Made by a program: the position numbers and the translations under genes. From Liopterus haemorrhoidalis (taxonomy: Eukaryota > Arthropoda > Insecta > Coleoptera > Dytiscidae): 64,000 nt of DNA. Numbering within the stretch: the first letter of the stretch is position 1; each line of letters starts with the position of its first letter. Positions 10,695-22,902 of the stretch are shown piece by piece. Below the pieces are notes generated by a model. That model was not told the origin of the DNA. It worked only from the letters and a program-made list of their open reading frames with translations, and made no database searches. The stretch is from positions 24,434,740-24,498,739 of the forward strand of contig OZ020617.1 in the NCBI GenBank assembly GCA_963971575.1, given 5' to 3'.

Positions 10695-11100
10695 CAGTCT
10701 GTTTCAAACGCTTAGGCGGAACTAAATGGGAATTTCGTTCTTTTAGGTTGTCACGACAAGGGACCTTGCTTGGGTTATTTCATTTTTTACGTTGGAATGT
10801 CAAAATTTAAAATTACAACAATGAAACCATGGAAACGAATGACCTATGTCAAAATTAAATTATTTTTTTATATATTTTAATGACAAAAAAATAAATAAAT
10901 GGGAAATTTGTATTAAGAATGACACCAAAAATCAAAATATAAAGAAAATGACATTTTAAAATGATATTAACCTTAACCAAAAATGTTTATTGTAAGTATG
11001 ATTTACAAAGCTTAAACAAAACGGTCGAAAAGCACGATTTAAACGATGAAAGTAACTAGATTGCAAAATTTAGTTCCGCTTAACCGTTTGGAACAGACTG
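10695..11100 (+). mobile_element. MITE family B, copy 1 (TA-flanked, 406 bp)
   Basis: Ends CAGTCTGTTTCAAACGCTTA and TTAACCGTTTGGAACAGACTG-type complement, flanked by TA at 10693-10694 and 11101-11102, as for Tc1/mariner-mobilised MITEs. The interior is AT-rich and non-coding. Copy 3 at 37589-37994 has exactly the same length in the opposite orientation. Confidence 0.8.
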
Positions 11101-11162
11101 TACATATATAAATTGGAAATGAATATTTGTAATAATTTACCTAATTGTTTTATGTTTATATA

Positions 11163-12600
11163 AGCTGTTCACTTTTGTAAGAACACACTATGGTCTATTT
11201 CAAAGTAGAAAAAAGTAGATAGCGCTGCGAACCGAGTACGATTTACACTGATCAAATACAGTATAGCGGGAAATTTAAAATAAGTTACAACTAGGACATA
11301 GGCGTAGCAACTGGGTTAGCAAGTGATTTTTTTTTAATATAAAAAAGGTTAATAATATATTGAAATAAACAAGGCAGATAATACACTTACGTTATTTATA
11401 CGACATAAAATCAGTTTAATGGGAAATTTGAAAAGGTTAAAAAAAATATTAATTTTAAAAATTATGTACTATATATAAAAAGAGAGATTTGGCTAAAAGA
11501 GTTTGAATAAAGCAATAAAACAAACAATATATCTTCAGAGCTAAAGTTTCTTATTTAAATAATTATTGTAAATACAAATTAAAAATATATGTATATGAAG
11601 GTCTAAAAATTATATTAATAACTTCTTCTTTGGGCACAATCAGCTGGGCTGTCTTTTGGCCTCACATTAGTCCTCTCTCTTGATCTGTTAATTTTCAAGT
11701 GTCAAATATTTATATGTCAGATAACCTAAAAAATATATAACTACGTAAAAACAAATTACATGGAGAATTTTCTCCATAAAATCTACGCCAATAATATAAA
11801 TAAAAGTCTAAATATGTAAATAATAACAAAATATATGAGAAAAATTAAATAATATAAATAATATATATTTCCAATGTACGACACTGAACATCTGTCAACT
11901 TGGACTAAAAACAATATTTTTACAGTGTAATAGGGATGACGATCTAAACCAATCCGAAGCAAGGACAAACAGCTTTTAGGTTGTCACGAGAAGGGACCTT
12001 GCTTGGGTTATTTCATTTTTCATGTTGAAATGTCAAAATTTAAAATTGCAACAATGAAACCATGGAAACGAATGACATATGTCATTTTTTTTACGTATTT
12101 TAATGACAAAAAAATAAATAAATGGGAAATTTGTATTAAGAATGACACAAAAAATCATAATATAAAGAAAATGACATTTTAAAATGATATTAACCTTAAC
12201 CAAAAAATGTTTATTGTAAGTATGATTTACAAAGCTTAAACAAAACGGCCGAAAAGCATGATTTAAACGATGAAAGTAACTAGATTGCCAAATCTAGTTC
12301 CGCCTAACCGTTTGGAACAGACTTTACACCATAGATCTGGTTATTTTGGTTTCTTTTATGGTGTGATACTGACTTTAAATGTCAATTAAAAATATTCCTT
12401 ATGCTGTAAAACCGACTTTAGGTTGATGAGGTTATGATCATTATAATTAAGATATCATTTTTCATTATGACATATGTCAAATGGATCGACATTTGAAAAA
12501 AGTGACATTTTTTAATACCAACATGACATACAGCTTCAAAGGTGCAAACTATTGAAAACAAAATTCCCTCTTAGTTTGTTCTTACAAAAGTGAACTGCTT
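11163..12600. mobile_element. MITE family A, copy 2, interrupted
   Basis: The left end (11163-11192) and the rest with the right end (about 12326-12600) match family A copy 1, but are separated by ~1.1 kb of other sequence. That insert ends with a family B copy lacking its left terminus (about 11970-12324). The remaining inserted sequence (about 11195-11968) has no recognised gene. Confidence 0.65.
11970..12324 (+). mobile_element. MITE family B, copy 2, left end lost
   Basis: Starts within the family B interior at 'cttttaggttgtcacgaga' and continues to the right terminus GTTTGGAACAGACTT followed by TA. The left inverted repeat present in copies 1 and 3 is missing. Confidence 0.7.
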
Positions 12601-13650
12601 ATACTAAAAATCAAACGTAAAATTACTTATATGTCCTGTTACATATTAAATTTCATAACTGTGATTTATTATTTAAATTACTATGAAAAAATAGTCTTTC
12701 ATCACAGAACACAATATATAAGAACGGACACTGGCAGCAAAAAAAATTAGTACGTTCCCTCTAGGAATATGCTAATGAACTAAACAACAACAACCGCCAA
12801 ATTTAAATTTTACTATCTGATTTACGTTCATAATTATCATTATTATTGTATTAAATATATTTTATTATTTATATTATCAAAAGTTTTACAATTAAAAAAG
12901 AAATACATATATATTTAATAATCCTATAATATAACATATAAATAAGGAATTTAAATAAATAAATCTAAATAAAAGGTGTAAGCTATTTATTTTTGAAACA
13001 CAAAATTATACACAACATTATATATTATTTTAAACACAACATTATAATTACTAATTACAAACACGGTATTAATAAAATTGGAGGCTATACCTGTTTTTTT
13101 TATTTTTTCGGCCTCATATTTGGTTTCTACACATTTTAGATCATTATAAGACAATATCCGCAAAAAATCAATTTTAGTCCGTCTTCCCGAGATGTACAAT
13201 GTATGTATCAAATACAGTATAAGATGACCAAAATTGGAAATAAAACTCTATTATTTGAACCATGTATTTGAAAATTAACAAGCTTAAATGCGTATTACTT
13301 CAACACCAACTGTCATGTGTTTGACAGCTAATGGCGGCTGATCGACAGCTAGAACACGAAATTTCTGATCGTTTGAAGTCGGGTGTATTCGTAATTTATT
13401 TTGCACTATGTCACCATCTACCAATATACCAGAAAACTAAAACTCGAGCCAAGGTCATTACATACCAGTGGCACCCGGGTGTCTTTCATGTACATTTGTT
13501 TATAAAGCATGGCTACTTGATAAAGAATGCTTTATAAAATTTATAATTTTTAAATTTTCTCGGAAGTAGTGGGATGATAGTTTGTACTTACCTAACATGT
13601 AGTTTTAAATTCTAAATAAATTTTATCTCTTGCAGTTTTTCTCTAAAACA
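12601..13650. other. Intergenic, nothing recognised
   Basis: AT-rich. Two short frames (minus near 12987-13211, plus near 13331-13537) have no recognisable domain and no similarity to elements elsewhere in the window. Confidence 0.4.
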
Positions 13651-13917
13651 ATTCAGCACCTTGGAGGTAAACTGTATCAAGTCACATTTTTATCAGAAAT
13701 GACATTTTAGTGCCAAGTGACTTAATACTTTATGGTCTGTCAAGTGGAATATAATTTAGAGCTGAAGCTCTAGCCACTTTCGATATTCGTTGTTTTAAAA
13801 CTGTATTAAGTCGATCAACGCAAGGCGGTAAACAATCTTAAATCGTCTTTTCTGATCATTTATGAATCTTCTTTATCATTTACGACTTAATACAATTTAC
13901 CTCTGATGTGCTGAATT
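13651..13917. mobile_element. Hairpin MITE, about 267 bp
   Basis: Inverted ends ATTCAGCACCTTGGAGGTAA and TTACCTCTGATGTGCTGAAT, with the similarity continuing about 35 bp inward to 'aagtc' / 'gactt'. Non-coding. No convincing target duplication was seen, so the superfamily is open. Confidence 0.6.
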
Positions 13918-14261
13918 AGGGAAGCTGGAAATAGCATATTGGATGAGTATATTTTACATGTTAAATCGCTATGGCCGATAGGTAACGTTGTTTTCAAATT
14001 TCTTGGCAAAAACAAAAACTGTTAGATGTCATAAAATTGGACTAACAATGTCAGGTTTTTCCATAAACGTTCGTAAAAAACGTATCTGCAACATAATTTT
14101 TACAAACATTAAAAGACTATGAACGATTATGGAAAATTTGACAATTCCAGTTCAATTTTGTGAATTCTACTAGCTTTTTTTTTTCGTCAACAAATATAAA
14201 AAAATCTCCGATTTGAGATCCCAACAAAGGTGGTTACCAGGACAGAAGATGATCAGTTCGT

Positions 14262-14502
14262 GAGACAAATAATTTTTCGTACGACTACTATGGAACTGTC
14301 TCATTTCGATACTGTTAGTTGACAGGAAATTAGCTTAATTTCGCACGTTACCATAATGCGCGCGCAGGCGATGCGGGAATGATAAATGCGCCCCAATGCG
14401 CATGTGCTTTGTGCGGGAAAGAATAAATACGCAGCAATGCGCATGTGCAGTTTCCGAGAATTTTCATTCCCGCACTGGCTGCGCACGCATTAATAGCTGT
14501 TA
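14262..14502 (+). repeat. Dispersed GC-rich repeat family C, copy 1
   Basis: Contains repeated ATGCGCATGTGC and CATTCCCGCACTG motifs and 'tgacaggaaattag'. An inverted copy lies at 46072-46290. It is conspicuously GC- and CpG-rich compared with its surroundings. Non-coding. Confidence 0.65.
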
Positions 14503-15253
14503 ACCATATTTATATTGTATTTTCTTGATTATTTATTTGTTGAAAAATTGTAATTGGAGGAAAAACAAAGTGAGCAACAGTACGCGCAGAATACGTATTC
14601 CGCTCTCGAATGATTTGCTTCACTCGTCTGCGGCTCGTTTGCAAACTTCATTTTCGTGCGGAACATATGGCATTCCGCGCTAGTTACACAATATACTATT
14701 TTGTTACCATAAATAATTGCTAATTCTAACTAATGAAAATAAGTTCCCAGAACAAAAAGTTCAGATAAACATTTTGTTCCCAATGCAAATGTATGTGTTT
14801 TGAATTATTTGATGTCAACACAAAAAAAAATTGTTGTGTAAAGAACCACTAAAAAAAATTGCTGGGGTAACTAAAATTTTAGTAATCCCAACAAAACCTT
14901 TTTTCCGTGTATAACCCCTTAAATAAAAAGATTTGCATGTATGTGTTTTTCAAAAGATCTTATTAATACAATTTTATTGCTAAGATTTTTATATTATAAA
15001 AAATTATCTTAAGAGTTTTTGGAGACATGATTGTTTCGAAAAATTGATTATTTTTTGTAATTTAAGTAATTTACAATGGTGCGAACTGAACTAGTGTAAA
15101 CGGAATTTGGATGAGTATATATTTTTCGGAAGAAATTTTTGGACTTTGTATTTTTGATTCTTCTTTTTTAAATATGTCATATAGGATATTGTAAGCTCTT
15201 AATACTAATAGAAGACAAATCATTTACAAAATATTGTTCATTTTAACAACATT

Positions 15254-15520
15254 TCAGTCAGGCGCGAACCTTGGGGGGAAGGGGGGATCACTGGCTTGAT
15301 CCTAGGCTATTTTAGGCGGGTTTCGGTCCGACTTCGTATCCACTAGTGACGGGCGCGTGCCGTGAAATTTCCGTGTCACTTGGTGACACGGCCGTTCACG
15401 ATAAAATCGTGAGTGAACGTGATTAATATTTTTCTTTCGTGCGTGATTGTGCGTTATGTAAAATTGGTCGTGACACGTCGTACGTACAATCACGGCGTGT
15501 CACGACTCACGAAGTTTAAA
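15254..15520. other. G-run and CACG/CGTG palindrome cluster
   Basis: A GGGGGGAAGGGGGG run (about 15272-15287) is followed by a dense cluster of CGTG and CACG words, including the perfect hairpin CCGTGTCAC / GTGACACGG around 15372-15392. The sequence at about 15342 begins TAGTGACGGGC, like the ends of other TAGTG-type hAT elements here, but no matching right end or duplication was identified. The minus-strand frame over it is treated as chance. Confidence 0.4.
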
Positions 15521-16550
15521 TTTTAGTAAATAGAAGGAATAAGAAGAAAGAATTGTCTATTTTGTATCATTATCTATGCTGGATTTTGTTTCTCTTTCTA
15601 CGATGAAGCAACATGTCTCCGTTGCATGCATGTGTTGGAATTATTTTTTGTTTCATTTTGAGTGAATCTAACTGGATATGCATAACTCAACAATCTCATT
15701 CTAACTACTTTGCGCTTTTTCTCTAACCAGTTGGATTTGATGGGATCATACGGAACATTAACTAATATTCTTCATTTCTTAGAAAAATTTCTTCATAAGT
15801 TATTTTTTCTTTAAACTATCCTTTTCTTAAAATAAATTAAGCCCTGCAAATCCGTGGATTTTTCTGCGGTTGCAGGTAAATTATCATTTAAATAGTACGG
15901 ATACGGATATAATATCATATCCGTTTATCCGAAATATGCGCATGAACATAAAATATTCGGTTAGACATCTCTTCCCACGGAAGGCGCGTTTAGAACCCCA
16001 AAAATGTATTGCTGCCATTTGTATTTTGCTCATGGCAAGAGTGAAATAATGATACGTTACTGAACTTTTTACTTTTTACTCTTCCCATAAAGCTCTATTT
16101 TACGCTTACTTATATAATTAAATATAGTAGAGTTTATATAACAGCCGTAGATATAACAATTTCTTTGGATTTATTGCTAGTTTATTAATTTAAAAATAAT
16201 TTTGTAATGTGTTATTATCTGTCTTATTTTGTAATACGTAACTAACAGGGAAAGTTCATTTTTTATGTTGTATATTGACAATACATTTATAATATTATCA
16301 TAGTATTGGTTCACACGGATACGCCAAAGTATGTTTACACCACAACAGTCACCAAAGTAACCATATATAGTTTCGTATTACAAATTGAGACGGATTATAT
16401 ATTATTTTGCATATTTTGATGTATTAATAATTAACCATGACAGCAATGTAAAATTGCGTTTCTTTTAATTTGCAAGATATGCGATTTAACATTTCTGTCA
16501 AAATAATTCGTCGTTAAATTTACTGTATGTTCTAGTGTTTTTTTGTTAGA

Positions 16551-16679
16551 ATGTCGATAGAAGTTGTGAAAAACTGTAAAAGTAGAACAAATTGTAGTGT
16601 TTTTGGCTGCCATTCAAGACAGGACAAAGATAGGCATCTTAGTTTTTTTCTTTTCTTAAGAAAAATGGAGAGAAAATAA
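16551..16679 (+). pseudogene. THAP-like zinc-finger N-terminal fragment
   Basis: A 42-codon frame from the ATG at 16551. Residues 15-20 give C-S-V-F-G-C, the C-X4-C start of a THAP C2CH zinc finger, followed by HSRQDKDRHLSFFLF, which resembles the usual loop before the FP motif. After a +1 shift the sequence continues with a tryptophan-containing stretch (SPDWKRFG). THAP domains bind DNA and occur in host regulators and in P-element-type transposases. The downstream C...H pair is not visible. It is a decayed fragment or one exon of a gene I cannot follow. Confidence 0.4.
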
Positions 16680-17689
16680 TATTAAGTCCAGATTGGAAAA
16701 GATTTGGTTATGGACAGGAGGAAGGCATGGGAATATATATATTTTGAGTTAAAAAGTAACTGATACTATCCGATTTAGTTCATTACATTTGTCGCAGAAA
16801 AACTAAACTGCACTAATATATTAATAATAATAGCTAATAATATTAGCTGCTTCTGTTCAACTAAAACTAATTTTATTTCATGAGGCAATGAACATAATGC
16901 ACTTGTTTACAAACATAATCCATATATTGTAAATTCAGATGACCGACACTCAGATGTACCACATAAAATTAAATGCCCGGCATTTAACACCTGCTCAACT
17001 ACAAATTACACTTCAATAAAACTACTGAAATTAAACTTTAAATACTGTAATTTGATGCCCACCTTCTGTTATACTCCTCAATATATGTGTAGCGCGTAAA
17101 AATTAAAAAAAATCGCAAATATTTACTCACATTTTCATAAAATAAAAATGTACTGTGCTTAAATTAACCTGTTCGCTGTTAGCATATTGACAGCTGAATA
17201 CTAGACACGACAGCCATATTGCGTTGGAGTACAACGCCACCAACGGTAATGTCACTTCTCAATTGCATTTAGTATGTATGTTTTACATATTGTGTAATAT
17301 TTAAGTAGAAGTTAAATTCTGTCTTATTTATATTTTTTACAAAGGTATAGATATTATATCTATATAAGTTATATCATTGTTACAATTTACCGTACAAATT
17401 TTTGAACATAACCTGAAAGATGAAATTGAGTGTACTTGCAAAATGAACACAGCGACGTACACGTTCACTCAGGATTTTTGTTTGCTTAATCGCAGTATAG
17501 TAAGTGGCCTTTGCGCTAGCAGCTCGAGCTGGGATGAGTGTAGTCTTTACTGCACATTGCAACTTGTATATGGACGAGCTGGATTGCGATTATGGTAAAT
17601 TTTAGTTTAAAATTAAATAAGAGAAAATAAAAAAAAAATATTCATAAACATTTAAGTGTACATTCATTTAAATCAGGAGGGGCTGTAGT
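16680..17689. other. Intergenic, nothing recognised
   Basis: No gene or bounded repeat was seen. Short overlapping frames on both strands near 17380-17598 carry no motif. Confidence 0.4.
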
Positions 17690-18745
17690 CCGTAAGAACC
17701 AGGCAACTTTGTGTGGAAACTCAAATATCATTTTTAGAGTTTTGTAGATGACCAAAAAACAAGTAAAACGTCAGTCATGTGTCTGTCTGTTTGTTTGTAC
17801 GGTAGAAATTGTAGCCAAACTGCTGAACATAGAAAATTTAAATTTGGCATGCTTGTACAACTTTTGAACCCACAATATAGCAAGACTATAGAGAGTTCAA
17901 AAAACACATCGTGGGATAAATATAAACAAATATGTATTTAAAGAAAAAATAAATATGTATATATTTTTTAATTTTGAGTGGTGTATCAAATGAAATCCCA
18001 TAATGTGTGGATAAATAAATAAAATTTTATTTTTGAAAAATATAGTTGAGATTTTCGCCAAAAATATGTCATAAATCTTTTATTTCCCACCCTATTTCCT
18101 AGATGAAGTGATCCAAAAACCTGAAAAAATCTCAGTAATGTTCCTTAAAGGGAACCAGAATAGTTCAACAAGAATTTTTGATCAGATTAGTTTTCCGAAT
18201 ATTATCAAAATTTTTAAATATTATAAAAGATTTGTAACAGCTAAGAATCGAGTTTAGACGTGGGCTAAACTATGTTATGTAATGCAAGTTGCGTAGTGCT
18301 CATTTGTTCAAGCTCCGCCTATGGTTTGAATTTTTTAAGTATTTTGTTTTTGTAGGTATCAAAGAGGAATATATCATTTATAGTAGTGAAATACTTATAT
18401 ACCAAATAACACATTGTAATAGTGAGAAATATGTTTCCGATATTGAAGAAAATTAAGCCATGCATCAATAATTTCTTCTTAATGTAATGAAGACTAAGAT
18501 ACGAAATAAATTTAAAAAAAAAAAAAACGCTGGAATATTTTAATTATTTAAATTTAGTTTAAAATTAAACAAAAGCTCTTAGTACACAAATTAACGAATA
18601 AAAATCATTATCAAAAAACTGTTGATTTTGATGTGATTATAGAACAAATATTCCTAGACATTCAGTATTATGTTGCCTTCTTACACTTACTAAATACCTA
18701 AAAAACCCTGATATGTGTGCAAATTCACACTTCACGTCAAAAAAA
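17690..18745 (+). repeat. Dispersed repeat family E, long copy 1
   Basis: Landmarks: 'gagttttgtagatgacca', a TGTCTGTCTGTTTG run, 'agaaattgtagccaaac', 'aatttggcatgc', 'gtatcaaatgaaa', 'tatcaaagaggaat' and the tail 'gtgcaaattcacacttcac'. The same order is found at 47.8-49.0 kb, and pieces occur at 21.7, 61.7 and 63.6 kb. It is non-coding and about 1 kb long. Terminal repeats were not identified, so its class is unknown. Confidence 0.6.
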
Positions 18746-18779
18746 AATAATATTATAATATTGCTATTATTAATAAATT

Positions 18780-19227
18780 CTATGCCTGTACATACTAGAA
18801 GCGCTCACATTGGTCAGAGAAGGCATTGGCGAGATGGCCATATGTGGCAATGGTCATGAATATAACACTAGAGGTCGCCATAATATACTTAAGCCCCGTC
18901 TTAAGTATAAAAAATCTTTATGTTTCTGTAAAAATGTAGGTATAGACATATTTAACAAATTACCATTAGAAGTAAGGAACTACAATGTGCGTAAGTTCAG
19001 GTCTACCATGAGAGCTTACCTCCTCGATAATGCGTTCTATAGTCTACAAGAATATATGAACCATAATTTAGATGATGTATTATAGTTTGTATTTATACCA
19101 TGTTTTGTAATATGTATTATACTGTACGAATATTATATATTGTTATTTTTTTTGACTGACTGGAATTATGTTCAATTTTTTGTATCTAATATTTCAATAA
19201 ATCTATTCTATTCTATTCTATTCTATG
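18780..19227 (+). pseudogene. 3' end of a CR1/jockey-type non-LTR retrotransposon
   Basis: The frame to 19085 contains YNTRGRHN, then about 25 residues later GIDIFNKLPLEVRN and a C-terminal AYLLDNAFYSLQEY, the pattern seen at the very C-terminus of CR1/jockey-group reverse-transcriptase proteins, where YNTR and FNxLP are conserved. No catalytic RT motifs remain; the copy is 5' truncated. The 3' end is a CTATT microsatellite (19201-19226) after CAATAAAT, which looks like the repeat-type tail these elements use. Non-functional. Confidence 0.65.
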
Positions 19228-20219
19228 TTGACTCATCCCTTTGTTTGTAAAGGGTAAGTCTAATTTCTGTACATTTATCTTTATGAGTAATAAGTTTTAT
19301 CTTTTAAATTCACAATCAAACACTTGTTTTATCTCTATACAGCTTTTTAAAGCGACTTTCTAAAATGGGACCCCCCCGGTAACAGTAATTTTCTTTATCC
19401 CCATATAATGATTGGTCTAGCGAAAACAGCCATCCTCATTTACCGTATATAATGTATTAAAGTTTGTGTTGAATTTTTACTACCACTGATTTTATAACAA
19501 CTGCAGTGACATCGCTCTTAATTATATTTGAAGAAAAAGTTCACTAACACCATAAAAAGCCTTTTTATTTTACTATCTCTTATATGACCACATATAAGAT
19601 TTAAGATATATTAAACGAAACAGTGAATCATTATCTTGTCTGGAAGGGATCAATGGTTCTAAACATATATAACGTACAATGATTAACTCAGCTAGGAGGA
19701 AGGAAAACAACATAAAAAACTTGTCTAGAAAAGTCAAGAGTAAACATGTTCCCGATGACAATCAAAGCATTAAGAATTTTGTTTTTCGCCTCTTCATCCA
19801 TTTGCTTTTTGTAAATAAAAGTTTTTTTGTCACTTTTGGACAGTCAGGTTTTTACAGATTGAAAAGAAAAGATTATAAAAAGAGATTAGCAGATAACTAT
19901 CTGCCTCTTCCGGCTAATTTTGTGGTACACGAAAAATCGTGGTTTTGCACTTCTTAGATGGTTTAGATCAGGGGTGCTCAACTAATAATTAATTAAGGCC
20001 CACGAATGTGAAGCATCTGAAACATTTTTTAAAGTAAGGAAATAATAAAGACACTCAGTTATTTTATTTATTTTTTCTTAATTTTGTTTACTTAGGGGTG
20101 TTCACTTAGGAGTTATTAGCACCTCGGGACATTAATTTACATTGTTGTAAATTAGATACATATTTTTTCAGCTACCGGTTTTACATTAATTTGTAATACA
20201 TTTGTGGTTATATATTATA
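19228..20219. other. Intergenic; possible hAT end at 19973
   Basis: No recognised gene; the 92-residue frame at 19679-19957 has no motif. The sequence CAGGGGTGCTCAAC near 19973 resembles a hAT left terminus, but no partner or duplication was found. Confidence 0.35.
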
Positions 20220-20997
20220 GGTCGTCAAGGATGAAATTTGTAGGGAAAAAGGCATAGTTGGTTGATAACTTACAAATATAAGGAATTATTTTATTCATCA
20301 AAGTTTATTCATTTAAGCGGCAGGTTGTGCAGGCCGGTGGTATAAAATCCTGGCGGACGAGAGTCAATGAATCCCTGGAAATCCTTTTTCCTATTAAAAA
20401 GTTGTCCAAATTGCGGAAGAAGTAGTAGTCAGTAGGGGCTAGGTCTGGTGAATATGGAGGATGATGAAGAAGTTCCAACTCCAATTCCTGCAGTTTTGCC
20501 ACAATCATTTGTGCGGTGTGTGGTCTAGCGTTATCATGCAATAAGATAGAAGTCGATCTGTTGACCAATCTAGGCTGTTTTTCTTTAAGTTTTTGCAATT
20601 CGTCCAGTTGGTTGCAGTATATTTCTGCTGTGATCGATGAGCCAGGTTTTGATTTGTAAGTTATCTGTACGAAATCTGGCGAACCAATTTGATATTGTCT
20701 GCTGCGTAGTAACACTAGAGCCAAATACACTATTAATGTTTCGCGTGGTCTGCGATGCCGTAGTTCCACGTAAGAACTCATACTTCATAATAGTGCGAAT
20801 TTCCGACCGTTCCATTTTCAACAGAATTAATTTTTAAAAAAAGTTTTTGATATTTTTTAGAGCATACAATGATTTCTTTAAACAGGCGAGAGGTGTAACA
20901 TTAAAAAAAAAAAAAAAAAACTGTAAACGGTAAAATGTCAATAATAAGCTGTTAAAGTTGGCAATATTATTAACTACAAATTTCATCCTTGACGACC
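20220..20997 (-). mobile_element. Mariner element, internally deleted
   Basis: Terminal inverted repeats GGTCGTCAAGGATGAAATTT and AAATTTCATCCTTGACGACC. The left flank is TA; the right flank reads TG, probably a mutated TA. At ~778 bp it is shorter than the usual ~1.3 kb for mariners, because the middle of the transposase gene is missing. Confidence 0.85.
20305..20821 (-). pseudogene. Mariner transposase with internal deletion
   Basis: The minus-strand start (20821) gives the N-terminal helix-turn-helix region (RTIMKYEFLRGTTASQTTRN, then WFARFRTD) in one frame. A second frame from about 20640 downward gives the C-terminal part: LLHDNARPHTA and PPYSPDLAPTDYYFF. Exactly 34 residues separate the two aspartates, the D34D signature of mariner. 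The central ~120-140 residues, including the first catalytic aspartate, are deleted and the two halves are in different frames, so no active transposase can be made. Intact ends mean it could still have been mobilised in trans. Confidence 0.85.
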
Positions 20998-21039
20998 TGA
21001 TATTATAATATGGTATACATATATGTTAAATTTTAGCGA

Positions 21040-21640
21040 ATAAGTTGGCTTCTTTTAGGAGTTTGATGATCTTAGTTTCGTTTTTGTTTGACAAAATTTC
21101 ATCTGAGTCTGCTGGTAGTTGGTTCGAACTTCTTTCCATATGGTATTATGGGCATTCTATAATAATATGCGTTACTGTCAGTCTGGTGTTGCAGGCCTGG
21201 CAGCTTGGTAGGGCGTCTCGTTGGAATACGTGTTTGTATGTTAGTAAGAGTGTGTCCGATTATTATCCTGGTTAATACTATCTGTTCTCTTCTGGTAATA
21301 TTGTTTTGGGGTTTACTTCTGTGTATGTGGATGCGAATGTTGTTCCATGTTTCTTTTGATTTGTTTTTGTAGTGGCATTTTGTGTCGTATGTTTGAGGTG
21401 GATAGGGGTAGATTTCTTCGTTTATTGCTTCTTTTGCCGCTATGTCTGCTGTGTCATTTCCTGGGATATTTTGGTGCGACGGAACCCATAAGATTGTAAC
21501 TTCTTTTCCTTGTGATATGGAGTATGGAGTCGTGCAGATTTTCGTGGATTTTTGGGATTATGGTGTTTCTGGTGAATGTTTGCTGTATGCTGGTGATGGT
21601 ACCTAGAGAATCTGCATTATGAACTTTTGGCCTGGATGGA
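21040..21640 (-). pseudogene. I-type non-LTR fragment: RNase H and C-terminal zinc knuckle
   Basis: Reading the minus strand with a few frame changes gives an RNase H end (DSLGTITSIQ; WVPSHQNIPGNDTADIAAKE), then RREQIVLTRIIIGHT, and a C-terminal knuckle YKHVFQRDALPSCQACNT followed by H and C. This order matches the C-terminal third of the element at 22.7-28.3 kb (WIPSHVGITGNEKADHLAKE, MCNVCDTR), at a diverged level. RNase H degrades the RNA strand during target-primed reverse transcription. The fragment is truncated at both ends and broken by frameshifts. It sits directly beside the mariner element. Confidence 0.65.
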
Positions 21641-21727
21641 GTCTTATATATTTTGGCGCCTGTAGAATATTCACACTCATTATTTCATTCATTTTAATTC
21701 ACAGACATTATTAGTTGTTTTTTAATT

Positions 21728-21886
21728 ATTTTTAGAGTTTTGTAGGTATGATCACCAAAAAACCCTTATAACGTCACTCATGTGTCTGTCTGTCTGTCTG
21801 TACTGTAGAAATTGTAGCCAAACGGCTTAACATCGAAAGTTGAAATTTGGCATGCTTATACATACAACTCGTTGACCATATAGGTG
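21728..21886 (+). repeat. Family E fragment left of the 10-kb hAT shell
   Basis: Carries 'gagttttgtaggtatg', TGTCTGTCTGTCTGTA and 'aatttggcatgc' as in the long copy at 17.7 kb. The hAT-bounded block at 21895-32077 interrupts it; the flank resumes at 32086. Confidence 0.6.
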
Positions 21887-22114
21887 GAATAGACCAGCGT
21901 TACTCAAACGCGGCCTCCTAGGGGACCGTGAAGGCTTCATTGGGGGGCCGCGAAGTCATACAAGATCAAAACATGAAAATATAATAAAAATGCGCTCAAT
22001 GCAAATGCTCAATTTTGCAAGATATAAATTTTATTCATATTTATAAATACGAGTATCTTATATTTATATTCATAAAAATTAGTGCTGTCAGAAATCGATC
22101 TTGACGGAACCGAA

Positions 22115-22440
22115 ACCGGTTCCAAAAAAAAAAACCGGGTCCGGGTTTACCCGGTTACCCGGTTTCGGAACCGGGTATCCGAATTCGGGTGTCCGGAACT
22201 GGGTATCCGAAACCGGGTATCCGAAACCGGGTATCCGAAACCGGGTATCCGGAACCGGGTATCCGAAACCGGGTACTCGGAACCGGGTATCCGGAACCGG
22301 GTAATCGGAACCGAGTATCCGAAAACGGGTACCCGGAACCGGGTAATCAGAACCGGGTAATAGGAACCAGGTATCCGGAACCGGGTTACTTCAAAATTAC
22401 GTACCCATTTTGCCCAAAATCCAGAACCGGATACCCGTTA
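22115..22440 (+). repeat. 14-bp minisatellite, array 1
   Basis: About twenty units of AACCGGGTATCCGA and variants. The element carrying it starts TAGTGCTG and ends near CGGTTTCCAGCATC. Because 14 is not a multiple of 3, all three plus frames are open and give repetitive Arg/Gly/Pro-rich peptides; these are not genes. Confidence 0.9.
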
Positions 22441-22902
22441 AACATGTTTCGGTTTCCAGCATCATAACAGTTACGGTTATTGTGATTGAGATACGTTAAG
22501 TAATACTTGCTGACGTGCATCTACTACGTACGTTTTTTGTTATATACATTTTCAATTTTGAATAGAAAAAAAAAATTTAATCGTTACTCTTTATTTTAAT
22601 TCTAAACAACTTCTTTATAATATATATTTTTGATATATTATAACTATATCAATTATAATATATGTTGCGCCGAGTTTAATTTTCTCACACTAAAGGATCG
22701 TCGCACTTTTTTTTTTTTTTATTTAAGCTTAAGGTGCCTCAGTTACGGAGACTATTGGCACCGACATACATTGATTGACTTATTAATACATAGTTACAGT
22801 ACATAAAATTACATAATTACAATAGATTAACTCAAACATTTTTACTACATTCAGGTTTATTTACTTTGTTGAACTGTGAATTAAATTTACTATCGGGGGG
22901 CT

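Noticed and set aside
19679..19957. 92-residue frame considered as a small gene
   Set aside because: No recognisable domain, no codon or context support; cannot be distinguished from chance.
22082..22467. Overlapping repetitive Arg/Gly/Pro-rich reading frames
   Set aside because: They are translations of a 14-bp minisatellite that is open in all three plus frames; the same holds at 29056-29340 and 30704-31050.
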